Shown here: positions 1-7,364 of the stretch, piece by piece
Numbering within the stretch: the first letter of the stretch is position 1
Layout: every line of letters begins with the position of its first letter
Assembly (NCBI RefSeq): GCF_000518885.1
Contig: NZ_JAEL01000005.1
Coordinates: 62,001 to 126,000 of the forward strand
Length of the DNA stretch: 64,000 nt
Reading direction: 5' to 3'
From: Bacillus sp. J33
Lineage (GTDB): Bacteria; Bacillota; Bacilli; Bacillales; Cytobacillaceae
Translations under genes and position numbers: made by a program
The notes under the pieces: model-generated
Told to the model about the DNA's origin: nothing
The model's input: only the letters and a program-made list of their open reading frames with translations
The model's database searches: none

Positions 1-234
1 CCATTAGTAAGCAAAGCTGAATCTGATCTAATTCATAAAGGAATGACTTATGAGGAAGTGGTGTCAATTATTGGGCAGGAAGGAACTTTAAGCAATGAAA
101 CTAAAATGAGCCACGCCACTTTAACCTCATATAAATGGGAAAATGAAGATGGTAGTTATGCCGCTATTTTTTTCTCTGACAAAAACACAGGGGTACCTAA
201 AGTTGAAGATTTTATATTCAGCAACTTAAAATAA
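1..234 (+). CDS. C-terminal part of a small DUF3862/BLIP-like protein (5' end outside window)
   Basis: The frame is open from the first base, reading P-L-V-S-K-A-E-S-D-L before the first internal Met, so only the last 77 codons are present. The visible part has the pattern 'GMTYEEVVSIIGQEG' followed by 'YKWENEDGSYAAIFFSDKN'. That pattern is typical of the small SmpA/BLIP/DUF3862 fold of secreted lipoproteins. In temperate phages of Gram-positive bacteria such proteins are often expressed in the lysogen near the lysis end, and some act in superinfection exclusion. That role is inference here because the signal sequence and lipobox lie outside the window. Confidence 0.6.
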   Translation, partial: PLVSKAESDLIHKGMTYEEVVSIIGQEGTLSNETKMSHATLTSYKWENEDGSYAAIFFSDKNTGVPKVEDFIFSNLK

Positions 235-242
235 TAAAAAAC

Positions 243-272
243 AAACCGTCTCAATTAAGAGGCGGTTTTTAT
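243..272. terminator. Bidirectional intrinsic terminator
   Basis: A 9-bp stem (AACCGTCTC / GAGGCGGTT with one G-T pair) is followed by a T-run on the plus strand. The mirrored A-run upstream gives T-rich sequence on the minus strand. It separates the convergent DUF3862-like gene and the LexA-HTH gene, and overlaps the last codons of the latter. Confidence 0.8.
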
Positions 273-476
273 TATGCGCAGCGTTCTTGGTTGTGTTGGC
301 TCCCAGCTGATATATCCTTTGTCTTTTAATTTATGAAGCAGATCACTAACTGTGGATGGTGATTTTAATCCCAACATATCTGCAATGTCACGAAATGCCG
401 GTGGATAATTGTGTTTATTTATATATTGATTTATGGCTTCTAAAGTTTCCTTTTGTCTCTTCGATAGTTTACGCAT
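255..476 (-). CDS. Stand-alone LexA-type winged-helix DNA-binding protein (no protease domain)
   Basis: The 73-residue protein corresponds to the N-terminal DNA-binding domain of LexA: 'LSKRQKETLEAINQYINKH', then 'FRDIADMLGLKSPSTVSDLL' (recognition HTH), then a winged strand. It ends where LexA would continue to its linker, Ala-Gly cleavage site and S24 peptidase, all absent. Its ATG overlaps the stop of the upstream gene by a few bases, so translation is coupled. The operon promoter carries a LexA box in its spacer (724-737). By inference it could bind SOS-like sites but cannot be inactivated by RecA-stimulated self-cleavage. MarR/GntR-like winged helices are less good matches. Confidence 0.75.
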   Translation of the reverse strand: MRKLSKRQKETLEAINQYINKHNYPPAFRDIADMLGLKSPSTVSDLLHKLKDKGYISWEPTQPRTLRIIKTAS

Positions 477-696
477 AATTTACCCCTCTTTTTCTACGTT
501 GTTTGGCAGCTGATAAAATGTTTGCTCGTTTAAATGATCTCAGCTGCTGTTTACCAATATCAAATGCCAGGATGCCCTCCACGGTTATTTTTCTAACTAT
601 AACAGACCTTTGGGAAAGCTCACCTGCATTATTCATGTAGATTAAATCAATTGGTAATTTATTTTCCAGAGAGGATTTAAACAAGCAATTCATCAT
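469..696 (-). CDS. Small SOS-controlled phage protein (unknown function, WYL-like SH3 strand pattern)
   Basis: The chosen ATG at 696 sits 6-7 nt after AAGGAG. Longer upstream reading lacks a ribosome site. The 75-residue product contains 'PIDLIYMNNAGELSQRSVIV' and 'ILAFDIGKQQLRSFKRANIL', resembling the small beta-barrel found in WYL-type proteins and in short Bacillus proteins next to YolD/UvrX genes. It is the first gene of the leftward two-gene operon with the LexA-HTH gene. Its function is unknown. Its SOS box and promoter spacing imply damage-inducible expression. Confidence 0.65.
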   Translation of the reverse strand: MMNCLFKSSLENKLPIDLIYMNNAGELSQRSVIVRKITVEGILAFDIGKQQLRSFKRANILSAAKQRRKRGVNYA

Positions 697-715
697 TTTC
701 AGCTCCTTTGACATA

Positions 716-744
716 ATAATATACAAACACGCGTTCGTTTTCAA
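716..744 (-). promoter_or_regulatory. SOS-type promoter for the leftward LexA-HTH operon
   Basis: On the minus strand TTGAAA (739-744) and TATTAT (716-721) are separated by 17 nt. The whole spacer is occupied by the LexA box at 724-737, so bound LexA would block RNA polymerase. Confidence 0.75.
724..737 (-). promoter_or_regulatory. LexA (DinR) operator, SOS box 1
   Basis: Read on the minus strand the site is CGAACGCGTGTTTG, which fits the Bacillus SOS box CGAAC-N4-GTTYG. It lies between the -35 and -10 of the leftward promoter. Confidence 0.8.
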
Positions 745-745
745 G

Positions 746-773
746 TTGATTTTCGAACAAATGTTTGTATAAT
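746..773 (+). promoter_or_regulatory. SOS-type promoter for the rightward yolD operon
   Basis: TTGATT (746-751) and a perfect TATAAT (768-773) are spaced by 16 nt. The second LexA box (754-767) fills nearly all of the spacer. Confidence 0.8.
754..767 (+). promoter_or_regulatory. LexA (DinR) operator, SOS box 2
   Basis: CGAACAAATGTTTG matches the Bacillus SOS consensus. It is the mirror partner of box 1, 16 nt away, each reading CGAAC-N4-GTTTG in its own direction of transcription. Confidence 0.85.
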
Positions 774-798
774 TTATAGTATAAGGAGATGACAGGAA

Positions 799-1128
799 AT
801 GATTCGTGATCGCGGAAAAAAGAAATGGCAATCTGCATTCTTCATGCCCGAGCATGTAAAATTGCTAAAACAAATAACCTTTGATGATAAGAAGCAAATG
901 AAGCCCCAGCTGGATGAGCAGGAATTCGAGGAGATTGGCTTTATAGTCATGGAGTCTCTTAATTACAGTGTTCCAATTAAAGTGACGGTCTGGAGGGATG
1001 GGTTTTTTCAGGCTTTAACAGGAATAGTCGATAAGGTGGATATGCTAATGAAATACATACTATTTGAATGTGATGACGGAAAAAGAAGGGTCATTATTGA
1101 GGAAATTACAGCTGTTGAGAGGGTTTAA
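799..1128 (+). CDS. yolD: YolD-like protein
   Basis: The 109-residue protein opens with 'MIRDRGKKKWQSAFFMPEHV' and continues with 'LDEQEFEEIGFIVMESLNY', both hallmarks of the YolD-like family. In Bacillus and its phages YolD is commonly paired with UvrX/YqjW-type Y-family polymerases and is SOS-regulated. Here no polymerase follows; a 119-residue protein of unknown function is the partner instead. The AAGGAG ribosome site is 11 nt upstream, and a nearer CAGGAA also occurs. The promoter has a LexA box in its spacer. YolD's biochemical role is not settled. Confidence 0.9.
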   Translation: MIRDRGKKKWQSAFFMPEHVKLLKQITFDDKKQMKPQLDEQEFEEIGFIVMESLNYSVPIKVTVWRDGFFQALTGIVDKVDMLMKYILFECDDGKRRVIIEEITAVERV

Positions 1129-1130
1129 CG

Positions 1131-1490
1131 ATGACCAGGATTCCAGAAAAAGACCGCGATATTTTAGAGCAAGCAATGTACCTGCCTATGCTGCTAACCA
1201 TCCTTGAACGTGATCGGATTATATTTGATAATGCGGGCTTTAAGCTGAAAGAGCCTTATCTTCAGTTAATTGAAGAAACAATAAAGGTTGTTCAAAGTGA
1301 TTTAAAAGAAGCGAAGTTTGCCATGAGGAAAGGGCAGATGAAGGTTGAGCAGGTAGCTAGAGACGAGGCTTTTACAATGTTTTTATTCATATACAAAGGA
1401 TTTGAGGAACAGCATAATTACTTCAATCCCCGGATCCGGAATAAGGTTCAGGAATTATTAGAGTTTTATTTATTTAAGAAATTTAGATAA
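1131..1490 (+). CDS. Conserved phage protein partnered with YolD, unknown function
   Basis: The 119-residue, mostly helical protein starts 2 nt after the yolD stop, so it belongs to the same SOS-regulated transcript. Regions such as 'LEQAMYLPMLLTILERDR' and 'PYLQLIEETIKVVQSDLKEA' predict long amphipathic helices, and no catalytic motif is visible. Similar proteins follow YolD in Bacillus prophages in my general recollection. I do not assign a function. Confidence 0.75.
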   Translation: MTRIPEKDRDILEQAMYLPMLLTILERDRIIFDNAGFKLKEPYLQLIEETIKVVQSDLKEAKFAMRKGQMKVEQVARDEAFTMFLFIYKGFEEQHNYFNPRIRNKVQELLEFYLFKKFR

Positions 1491-1568
1491 CAAGCAGTAC
1501 CCCTTTAACTTCATGAATTAGACATAAGAAATTAACCAATTTGTTGATAGGGAAAGGGTAGATTTAAA

Positions 1569-1742
1569 TTGACTAGACTCCGTGCATATGATGTTAAAGT
1601 AATTAGAAGAAGATATCAAAGGGAAATATTAAGGGATGAAGGAAAGCCAAGAGAACTAATTGAGGAAATTGCATGTGAATTTGAAGTAAAACCATCATGT
1701 ATATATAGGATTATTAAAAGAAAGACCTGGAAACATTTATAA
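1569..1742 (+). CDS. Small HTH-like protein (57 aa)
   Basis: Reading starts at TTG 1569, preceded by GGGAAAGGG about 7-10 nt upstream. The product is very basic and contains 'LIEEIACEFEVKPSCIYRII', a resolvase/Hin-type helix-turn-helix pattern. It ends 'KRKTWKHL', typical of short phage HTH proteins that read like the DNA-contact tail of homing endonucleases. The stop abuts a strong terminator. It may be a regulator or a leftover of a larger DNA-binding protein. Confidence 0.6.
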   Translation: MTRLRAYDVKVIRRRYQREILRDEGKPRELIEEIACEFEVKPSCIYRIIKRKTWKHL

Positions 1743-1770
1743 GCCCCTCTCGATTGAGAAGGGCTTTATT
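1741..1770. terminator. Bidirectional terminator at the end of the late operon
   Basis: The arms AAGCCC and GGGCTT, with internal CTC/GAG pairs around GATT, form a stable hairpin between the convergent 57-aa gene and the last late gene. T-rich sequence follows on the plus strand. On the minus strand the tail is less T-rich. Confidence 0.7.
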
Positions 1771-1784
1771 TCCTATAGAGAACA

Positions 1785-1901
1785 TTACTTCTTCTTTGGT
1801 ATATCAGAAGTCTTAATTGTCCCAGTGATAATTCTTAATTTCTTTGGGTCTCCAAGATATTCTTCTTTGACGTAATTATTGTGACCAGCATTTTCTTGCA
1901 T
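1785..1901 (-). CDS. Last late-operon small protein (38 aa), unknown
   Basis: ATG 1901 is 8 nt after GAGGTG, a good ribosome site. The 38-residue product is hydrophilic, with 'NNYVKEEYLGDPKKLRII' and a Lys-rich C terminus. It lies between the endolysin and the operon terminator and is read in the late direction. I see no membrane segment or motif and assign no function. Confidence 0.6.
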   Translation of the reverse strand: MQENAGHNNYVKEEYLGDPKKLRIITGTIKTSDIPKKK

Positions 1902-1957
1902 TATATTTCACCTCACTATTAAATATGGGCACATCTCAAAGGACAAGGACTTGTAAC

Positions 1958-2683
1958 TTACTTTAAAAAGTTTTCAACTGCTTTCGTGACTGCAGCTCGA
2001 TCCTTACCAGATAAATTAATGAGCTTATCTGCGTATTTATCTAATCCATTCATCGTGCCGCCTACCACATACAATTTCTTTGCCACTTTTTTGTTAGGGA
2101 TTCCACCTCTAAAGAAAAGTGGGGCCTGTAGCCTTTTACATACTAATTCAGCATCATCAATATCAGGGAATGCTCCAACTAAAACAGCTTCTTCTAACAT
2201 TTCATCTTCCTCCTTTACTACTTTAGAAACTAAATTCGGCCTCTTGCCATTCTGCAAGTCTCTTAATGACAACCCACCCATCATTTCAAGGTGAGGATAA
2301 TCAACGAAGCCTTTCCAATCCCCGCCCCAAGCGAAACCTAGTGATTTGGCAATGGCAGCGACTCTTCGCCATTTTGCATTAACGGTCCACAGCGCTCTTT
2401 TGCCGTCATCGCTAACAAGGAAATAATCAACTGCCAATCCATAGTTATGGTTAGATTGGCCACCTTTAGCATTCGTGACGACATTTCCGGGTTTAGTTCT
2501 CCCTTGTGCATATAGCGCATTTTGTTCTGCAAAGGAGCGATAGCCACTGGAGATTTGCACGTATATTCCTTCCTCATAAGCCCTTTTGATGACTTCCAAT
2601 GCAGATTCTTTCACAACAGGATGCACCCCAGATCCCATATTACGGATGGACCGGTCAATAAGAGTTTTTAATTGTACGGTCAT
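1958..2683 (-). CDS. Endolysin: M15 peptidase (L-Ala-D-Glu / DD-carboxypeptidase type) with a CWB2-like wall-binding module
   Basis: Start ATG 2683 is preceded by GGGAG; upstream reading would need a TTG without a ribosome site. Residues about 1-150 match VanY/CwlK-type zinc peptidases. Visible motifs are 'SSGYRSFAEQNALY', 'SNHNYGLAVDYF' (zinc His and Asp) and 'DYPHLEMMGG' (second His). Residues about 160-241 contain 'AELVCKRLQAPLFF', 'KKLYVVGGT' and 'LINLSGKDRAAV', the core of one CW_binding_2 (CWB2) repeat. The enzyme should cut peptidoglycan stem peptides for host lysis. It follows holin and XhlA-like genes in the lysis cassette. The single, partly degenerate CWB2 unit is unusual because these usually come as triplets. 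Confidence 0.9.
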   Translation of the reverse strand: MTVQLKTLIDRSIRNMGSGVHPVVKESALEVIKRAYEEGIYVQISSGYRSFAEQNALYAQGRTKPGNVVTNAKGGQSNHNYGLAVDYFLVSDDGKRALWTVNAKWRRVAAIAKSLGFAWGGDWKGFVDYPHLEMMGGLSLRDLQNGKRPNLVSKVVKEEDEMLEEAVLVGAFPDIDDAELVCKRLQAPLFFRGGIPNKKVAKKLYVVGGTMNGLDKYADKLINLSGKDRAAVTKAVENFLK

Positions 2684-2727
2684 TTTTACCACTCCCTTCA
2701 AAAATAAAAGCCACCCCGAAGGGCAGC

Positions 2728-2994
2728 TTATTTAGGCCATTGATATCTTTTGGCTTGATGACTATCTTCAATCCCTTTTGTTGTAGGGTCATTTAATGCA
2801 TTCCAGATGCTGACCACTATAAGAAACAGAACATAAGGATTAGAAAATGCACCGGACAGCAAATTAAAAACAGAACCCCAAGTAGTGAGGTCCTGCGCAG
2901 TTAACCCAAAATATCCAAGTATTGGTGCAAAGAATGCTAAAAATAATTGTGCAAGAAATACAGGATTTTTAAATCTTACTTTCCAGTTGATCAT
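2728..2994 (-). CDS. Holin, phi LC3 family (Phage_holin_1)
   Basis: The 88-residue protein starts 'MINWKVRFKNPVFLAQLFLA', the family signature, with two hydrophobic segments (about residues 11-33 and 52-66) and a short basic C-terminal tail. It should form the membrane lesion that lets the endolysin reach the wall. It is the middle gene of a holin-endolysin cassette, one base from the XhlA-like gene and 44 nt from the endolysin. Confidence 0.93.
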   Translation of the reverse strand: MINWKVRFKNPVFLAQLFLAFFAPILGYFGLTAQDLTTWGSVFNLLSGAFSNPYVLFLIVVSIWNALNDPTTKGIEDSHQAKRYQWPK

Positions 2995-2995
2995 T

Positions 2996-3274
2996 TTAAC
3001 TTCCTCCTTTAAATACCGTGAATATAATCGCTATGCTGCCACCAATAATGCCCGTGCACATTGCGGTAATTATGGCGCCAGTAATTGTCCGCTTTATCCA
3101 AGTGGTGTTTTCATCAATTTTATTTAGCTTCTCATTAATAGAGAATATTTGCTGATCGTGTTTATCTGTGGTTCTTTCTAATTTGCTTACCCTTACTTCA
3201 AGGGACTTTATTTCACCTTGCATTTCGGTTATTTTTTGTTCGTATCCATTCACAACTGTCGCCTCCTGTGTCAC
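2996..3274 (-). CDS. xhlA: XhlA-like (haemolysin XhlA family) lysis protein
   Basis: A coiled-coil region ('KITEMQGEIKSLEVRVSKLE', about residues 14-60) is followed by one C-terminal membrane segment ('TGAIITAMCTGIIGGSIAII'). This is the layout of XhlA, which works with the holin and endolysin in PBSX-type lysis. Two starts are possible: GTG 3274 after GGGGGG, or GTG 3253, which has the better AGGAGG site 8 nt upstream. The longer form is listed. Confidence 0.88.
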   Translation of the reverse strand: MTQEATVVNGYEQKITEMQGEIKSLEVRVSKLERTTDKHDQQIFSINEKLNKIDENTTWIKRTITGAIITAMCTGIIGGSIAIIFTVFKGGS

Positions 3275-3308
3275 TCACAATCCCCCCTTGAAGGCAATAA
3301 AAAAAGCC

Positions 3309-3503
3309 TTATTCGGCTTCCTTAACTGGCACAGGACCAGCAATTTTTGCTAGCTCTTTCTTTAATTTTTCATTTTCCTTTTTCAATGCCTGGTTCTCTT
3401 GTTCTCTCTGAGTTGCTGCAGCTGAGAAAATTGCTTTATCTCGGCTTAAAGTGGCAATTTGATTGGATAAATCTTGTATAACTAATTCAATATCAGCGTT
3501 CAT
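3309..3503 (-). CDS. Small coiled-coil phage protein (64 aa)
   Basis: Starts at ATG 3503, 7-8 nt after GAAGGTG, and overlaps the upstream 65-aa gene by 4 nt. The sequence is a near-continuous heptad pattern ('QALKKENEKLKKELAKIAG') ending in an acidic VKEAE tail. It sits between tail-tip genes and the lysis cassette, where small tail-fibre accessory or XkdX-like proteins are usual. No specific function can be given. Confidence 0.75.
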   Translation of the reverse strand: MNADIELVIQDLSNQIATLSRDKAIFSAAATQREQENQALKKENEKLKKELAKIAGPVPVKEAE

Positions 3504-3697
3504 GCTTTTTCACCTTCCATCCATTTTTTATTTTTCTTATTCCATTTTGGCAACTTCAAATCATCTGGAGGTCTTGCCCTTTTGATATTGGCTGGCAGAG
3601 GTATGTCTTCAGATATTATTACTACTCCCTTAAAGACTCCCTGATCATCATGTTCATATGCTTCAATTCGCTGGGGTCGCTTCTTCCATAATTCCAT
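3500..3697 (-). CDS. Small tail-module protein (65 aa), unknown
   Basis: ATG 3697 is chosen because CAGGAGGA lies 6-7 nt upstream. A longer frame to 3754 has no ribosome site. The start falls inside the Tal gene end (34-nt overlap). The product has 'IEAYEHDDQGVFKGVVIIS' and a Trp/Lys-rich C terminus ('LPKWNKKNKKWMEG'), as often seen in short proteins following siphophage tail-tip genes. It may be a tail-tip accessory protein; this is inference from position. Confidence 0.7.
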   Translation of the reverse strand: MELWKKRPQRIEAYEHDDQGVFKGVVIISEDIPLPANIKRARPPDDLKLPKWNKKNKKWMEGEKA

Positions 3698-6600
3698 CGG
3701 TATCCTCCTGCAAGATTGACATATCTGCCCAAAACGCACCCGCATGATCAACACGCTCTCCTACAATCCGACAGTCTGCTGTGCCTTCTCCGGCTATCAC
3801 ATAATAGTCATAACCTTTTTCGATTATTTTCCCATTGTTCGGGAACACCGCGAAGTCTGTTACAGATTTACGATACTGTGGATCAAGGAATACTTTCACA
3901 CCATCAGCATTCAAAGGAATGGAGAAATCAATATACTCAATCAAAACTTGAGGACTATCTATAGGTGACATGCCCAGATTCTCTCCGTCAACTACGATGG
4001 ATCCCCCTGTTTTACTACCGTCTGAACCGAAGGAGTGTTTTGCTACGCCTCCGAAATAAAGGACTGCAGATCCTGAGCTGTATGCAAGATAATCTGAAGT
4101 AGACCTTTGAAGACGGGCTATGTTTCCGGTCATGTCAATTTTACATCCAGTATTCGCCCAATCCATCACATTAGTGGACACTCGTACCACTGTAGTATTC
4201 TCATAGCCTAAGTATAGGATGCCTCCGGCAGCACTTACGGTCACATTTCCGTTATTATAATCACGGAAAAGATAGCCATTATTTGTACCAACAATACCGC
4301 TTGCTGTGTCAAGTTTGATTCCGCTGCTAGTCCCGGTTAAGTGTATTCTTCCGTTTGAAGGCATGTACAAATCCTTTGTTACACGTAGTTCGCCTACAAC
4401 TTCGACTACTCCCGAACCTGAGTTACCGTTGTTTGCCGCACTGATCTTAAGCTTGCCGCCTGGCAATCTAGTTCCGGTAGATACATACACTAAATCTTCA
4501 TAGACAATGGACGCTCCGACTCCTACGATCGGTACACCGCCATCCATTGCCTCTTCATCTATATACTGCCATACAGCCCCTCCGCCTAGTTGATTGTATT
4601 GAAAGGACGTACCACTAGGCCAGTATTTAAACAATCCGGCTGATAAGCTTGCGCTGTTAACGCCGTCATTCACGTTCACGCTTCCTGTGTAATTACCTGT
4701 AGCACCTGACAGCTTTCCGGCGTATGCCAGATCCCCGTTGCTGTCTGCGGAAATCATATCCGTCCACGTACTATTTATAAGCTTTTGGACCTTAAACCCA
4801 TCTGTAGCATTAGCAATAGTGCGTACCTTTCCATCGGAACGAATAGCCATAAAACCTGAAGTAGCGTCAATCTTAACGCCGTTATAAAGGATTCCTTTAT
4901 AGAGATTGTCCTCAACCGCTGGGCTCCAATTCGTTGCCTTGTCCCCTTCTTCAATCTGAACCTCTAAAAAGCGTATCCAAGGAGTAGTAGTAGGTGTTCT
5001 AGCCCCTAGCAGTAAACGGCAATCCGCAGCAGTGAAAGGCGCTGTAAACGTAAACGTTACTCTTCTAAAATCTTCACTAGTTGCATCATCGGCAACAATA
5101 GGATGGTCTGCTAAAACGATATTTCCTAAGTGCTGATTTGCATTACTGTTAGAAAGTAAGTAACAATAGTCCAGTTGCGTGATTGCAGAGTGATTAGACA
5201 CTAAAAATGAAACTGTATATTTCATACCTTGCATAACAGCAAAATAATTACCAGCACTGTCCTTTAAGTGGACAGCTATTGCATTTCCGGATGTTGTACT
5301 AGCCGTATACCAAAGCTGAAGAACTTTACGGACTGCTCCATTAATGGTTCGGTTCTGAATAGACAATGTGGAAGCTGTTGTATTCCAGGCTTGCCAGTAA
5401 TCTAAAGAATGGTCCCCTATATCCGTGTGCTTATGAAGGTTACGACCTCCGACTTTCAGTGCATTCACATAGGCTTTTGCATTGGATTCCGCTGTATTGG
5501 CCTTTGACAGTGCGCCTGCAGGAGTTTCTTTGGTGCTTGGATCGTATCCGGTAGCAAAATTTGTAGTAGACCCAATTTGTATACGTTCTGCATCTAAAAC
5601 ACCCGTTTTAATGACGCCAGCGTCTATCCCGATAGCACTAAACATCTCGGTTGTGACGGTAATGGCATTACTCCACTCTGTGCCATTCCACCTCTTCCAA
5701 ATATACGGGCTTACACTTGTATCTATCCATAAATCGCCAGTAACAGGATTAGACGGAGCAATAGTACTCTGGCTGATCTTTTTATTGGCATACGTCTCTA
5801 CAAAATCTGTGGCAGCTGCTTCCGCATCCGCGGCTTTGCCGGAAGAAATACTATCCAGCGCTGCAGCATGTGCAGATTCATAACGAGTTATAGCCAATCG
5901 GTATTCTTCTGTTTTTAATTCCAGATCAGAACGCTCAGAATCAGATATAATTTTATCAACGATCACAGCATCTATAACTGAAACCAAAGCGTTATATTTT
6001 TGGTCAAAGTTTGTTTTTGATGCTGTCAACTCCGTTTGAACAGTATCATCATATAATTGGGGATGATTATTTACGGAATTGAAACGCTCATCAAAAGCTG
6101 CTTTCTCTTTCAACAGCTGAATTTTATGCCCTTTTAGTTTCTCAATTTCAGATAATTCAACGGCTATGGCTTCGGCATATTCTTTGGCATTGCCTTCAGC
6201 AGTTCCGGCTACCTGTTCAGCATATTCTCTAGCAGCCACTACTTCTGCCTCAGATGCCTTCTTCTGCAGAACCGCTTTTAATGCTTTGAAAGTGGCCATG
6301 ATTTCTTCTTCTGTGTATTCGATAAAATCACCAAGAATAAACGTCTTTTTCGAACGATTGGACACCGCACGTTTTACCGAAATAATCCTGGCATCCAAGT
6401 ATAAAGGCGGCACATAGGACGTGTCTTTAATCCTTACTGTGTCGCCTTTTCTTACTTTCTCATGTTCATATCCTAAAATATGTTCAATAGAGACAGCATC
6501 CGCTTCATATAAGACGGAGGTATTGATACGCTTATCCAATTCCGCTCTCGTTAATGTTGTGAGACGCGCTTCTGTCATGTCCAGGTCACTGGTTTCTGGC

Positions 6601-7364
6601 GTATAGATTCCCCATAGATGACGAACGGTGCCGTCTGGTCTTTTTTTCGCCCATCTCTGCAGGGCATCTTCATCTTCTACCCGAACGACTAATCGTGTCC
6701 CATCTTCCTTTTCAGGGCCAAGACCGATTAAGGCCGTTACAATATCCGAGTTTTCACGGCGTTTCACACCAACCAGGTCTTTTCCTAGTACAATTTCTTT
6801 CCCATAAAAAGCGCCTTCCCGCTCGATAAAATCCACATATCTGCCTGTGATTCTATTTGCTTTTGTTTCAACCCGAAAACGGATTTCTAATTCAAACAGG
6901 CTTGCGATCTGCCGAAGGGCTGACAGGGCATCGGTATGTTCTGTAAACTCAACTTTTCGAAGATCAAGGCCTTCCGCTATTCCCAACTGCCAGTCAGTAC
7001 CTGGAAGGATGTGATTCGCAGCTGTTTGGATGGTCTGCCCCTCAAGCACAACTGGATCGATAATCTTTTGCTTAGCAATATCCGTAAATGAGGCATTACA
7101 TTTAACCTCTTTCTTACGGTCATATTGATAGGTTTCGAGAATAATAAACTCCCGGAAAAATCCATCCTCATCCGGAATGACAACTAAATTCCGCTTACTG
7201 ACAAAATCGGCAGCAGGCACCGTTGCCTGCATGGTAAAATCAAATGTTTCCTGATTATTTTTTAATGTGTCCTCGTGGATATCGTTCCAGAAGAGGGCAG
7301 CGTTAGGCTTATTTTCAAGTGTTGTTAGAATTTTTTCAGTCTGATAGTCAAGCACATGAATCAT
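3663..7364 (-). CDS. Tail-associated lysin/receptor-binding protein (Tal, prophage endopeptidase tail family)
   Basis: The 1,233-residue protein begins with the Tal/gp21-like tail-hub fold ('MIHVLDYQTEKILTTLENKP'), continues into a coiled-coil region (about 355-520, 'AAREYAEQVAGTAEGNAKEY') and then a long beta-rich C terminus. That region contains phage baseplate repeats such as 'GVKIDATSGFMAIRSDGK' and a carbohydrate-binding-like jelly-roll stretch (about 640-810). Its ATG overlaps the Dit stop (ATGA). It should form the tail tip that contacts the cell surface. The C-terminal region is the likely host-range determinant. No Ser/Cys peptidase triad could be assigned by eye. Confidence 0.9.
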   Translation of the reverse strand: MIHVLDYQTEKILTTLENKPNAALFWNDIHEDTLKNNQETFDFTMQATVPAADFVSKRNLVVIPDEDGFFREFIILETYQYDRKKEVKCNASFTDIAKQKIIDPVVLEGQTIQTAANHILPGTDWQLGIAEGLDLRKVEFTEHTDALSALRQIASLFELEIRFRVETKANRITGRYVDFIEREGAFYGKEIVLGKDLVGVKRRENSDIVTALIGLGPEKEDGTRLVVRVEDEDALQRWAKKRPDGTVRHLWGIYTPETSDLDMTEARLTTLTRAELDKRINTSVLYEADAVSIEHILGYEHEKVRKGDTVRIKDTSYVPPLYLDARIISVKRAVSNRSKKTFILGDFIEYTEEEIMATFKALKAVLQKKASEAEVVAAREYAEQVAGTAEGNAKEYAEAIAVELSEIEKLKGHKIQLLKEKAAFDERFNSVNNHPQLYDDTVQTELTASKTNFDQKYNALVSVIDAVIVDKIISDSERSDLELKTEEYRLAITRYESAHAAALDSISSGKAADAEAAATDFVETYANKKISQSTIAPSNPVTGDLWIDTSVSPYIWKRWNGTEWSNAITVTTEMFSAIGIDAGVIKTGVLDAERIQIGSTTNFATGYDPSTKETPAGALSKANTAESNAKAYVNALKVGGRNLHKHTDIGDHSLDYWQAWNTTASTLSIQNRTINGAVRKVLQLWYTASTTSGNAIAVHLKDSAGNYFAVMQGMKYTVSFLVSNHSAITQLDYCYLLSNSNANQHLGNIVLADHPIVADDATSEDFRRVTFTFTAPFTAADCRLLLGARTPTTTPWIRFLEVQIEEGDKATNWSPAVEDNLYKGILYNGVKIDATSGFMAIRSDGKVRTIANATDGFKVQKLINSTWTDMISADSNGDLAYAGKLSGATGNYTGSVNVNDGVNSASLSAGLFKYWPSGTSFQYNQLGGGAVWQYIDEEAMDGGVPIVGVGASIVYEDLVYVSTGTRLPGGKLKISAANNGNSGSGVVEVVGELRVTKDLYMPSNGRIHLTGTSSGIKLDTASGIVGTNNGYLFRDYNNGNVTVSAAGGILYLGYENTTVVRVSTNVMDWANTGCKIDMTGNIARLQRSTSDYLAYSSGSAVLYFGGVAKHSFGSDGSKTGGSIVVDGENLGMSPIDSPQVLIEYIDFSIPLNADGVKVFLDPQYRKSVTDFAVFPNNGKIIEKGYDYYVIAGEGTADCRIVGERVDHAGAFWADMSILQEDTDGIMEEATPAN

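Noticed and set aside
469-855. A 128-residue protein starting at 855 on the minus strand
   Set aside because: It would run through both LexA boxes, both promoters and the yolD start. The ATG at 696 with AAGGAG is far better.
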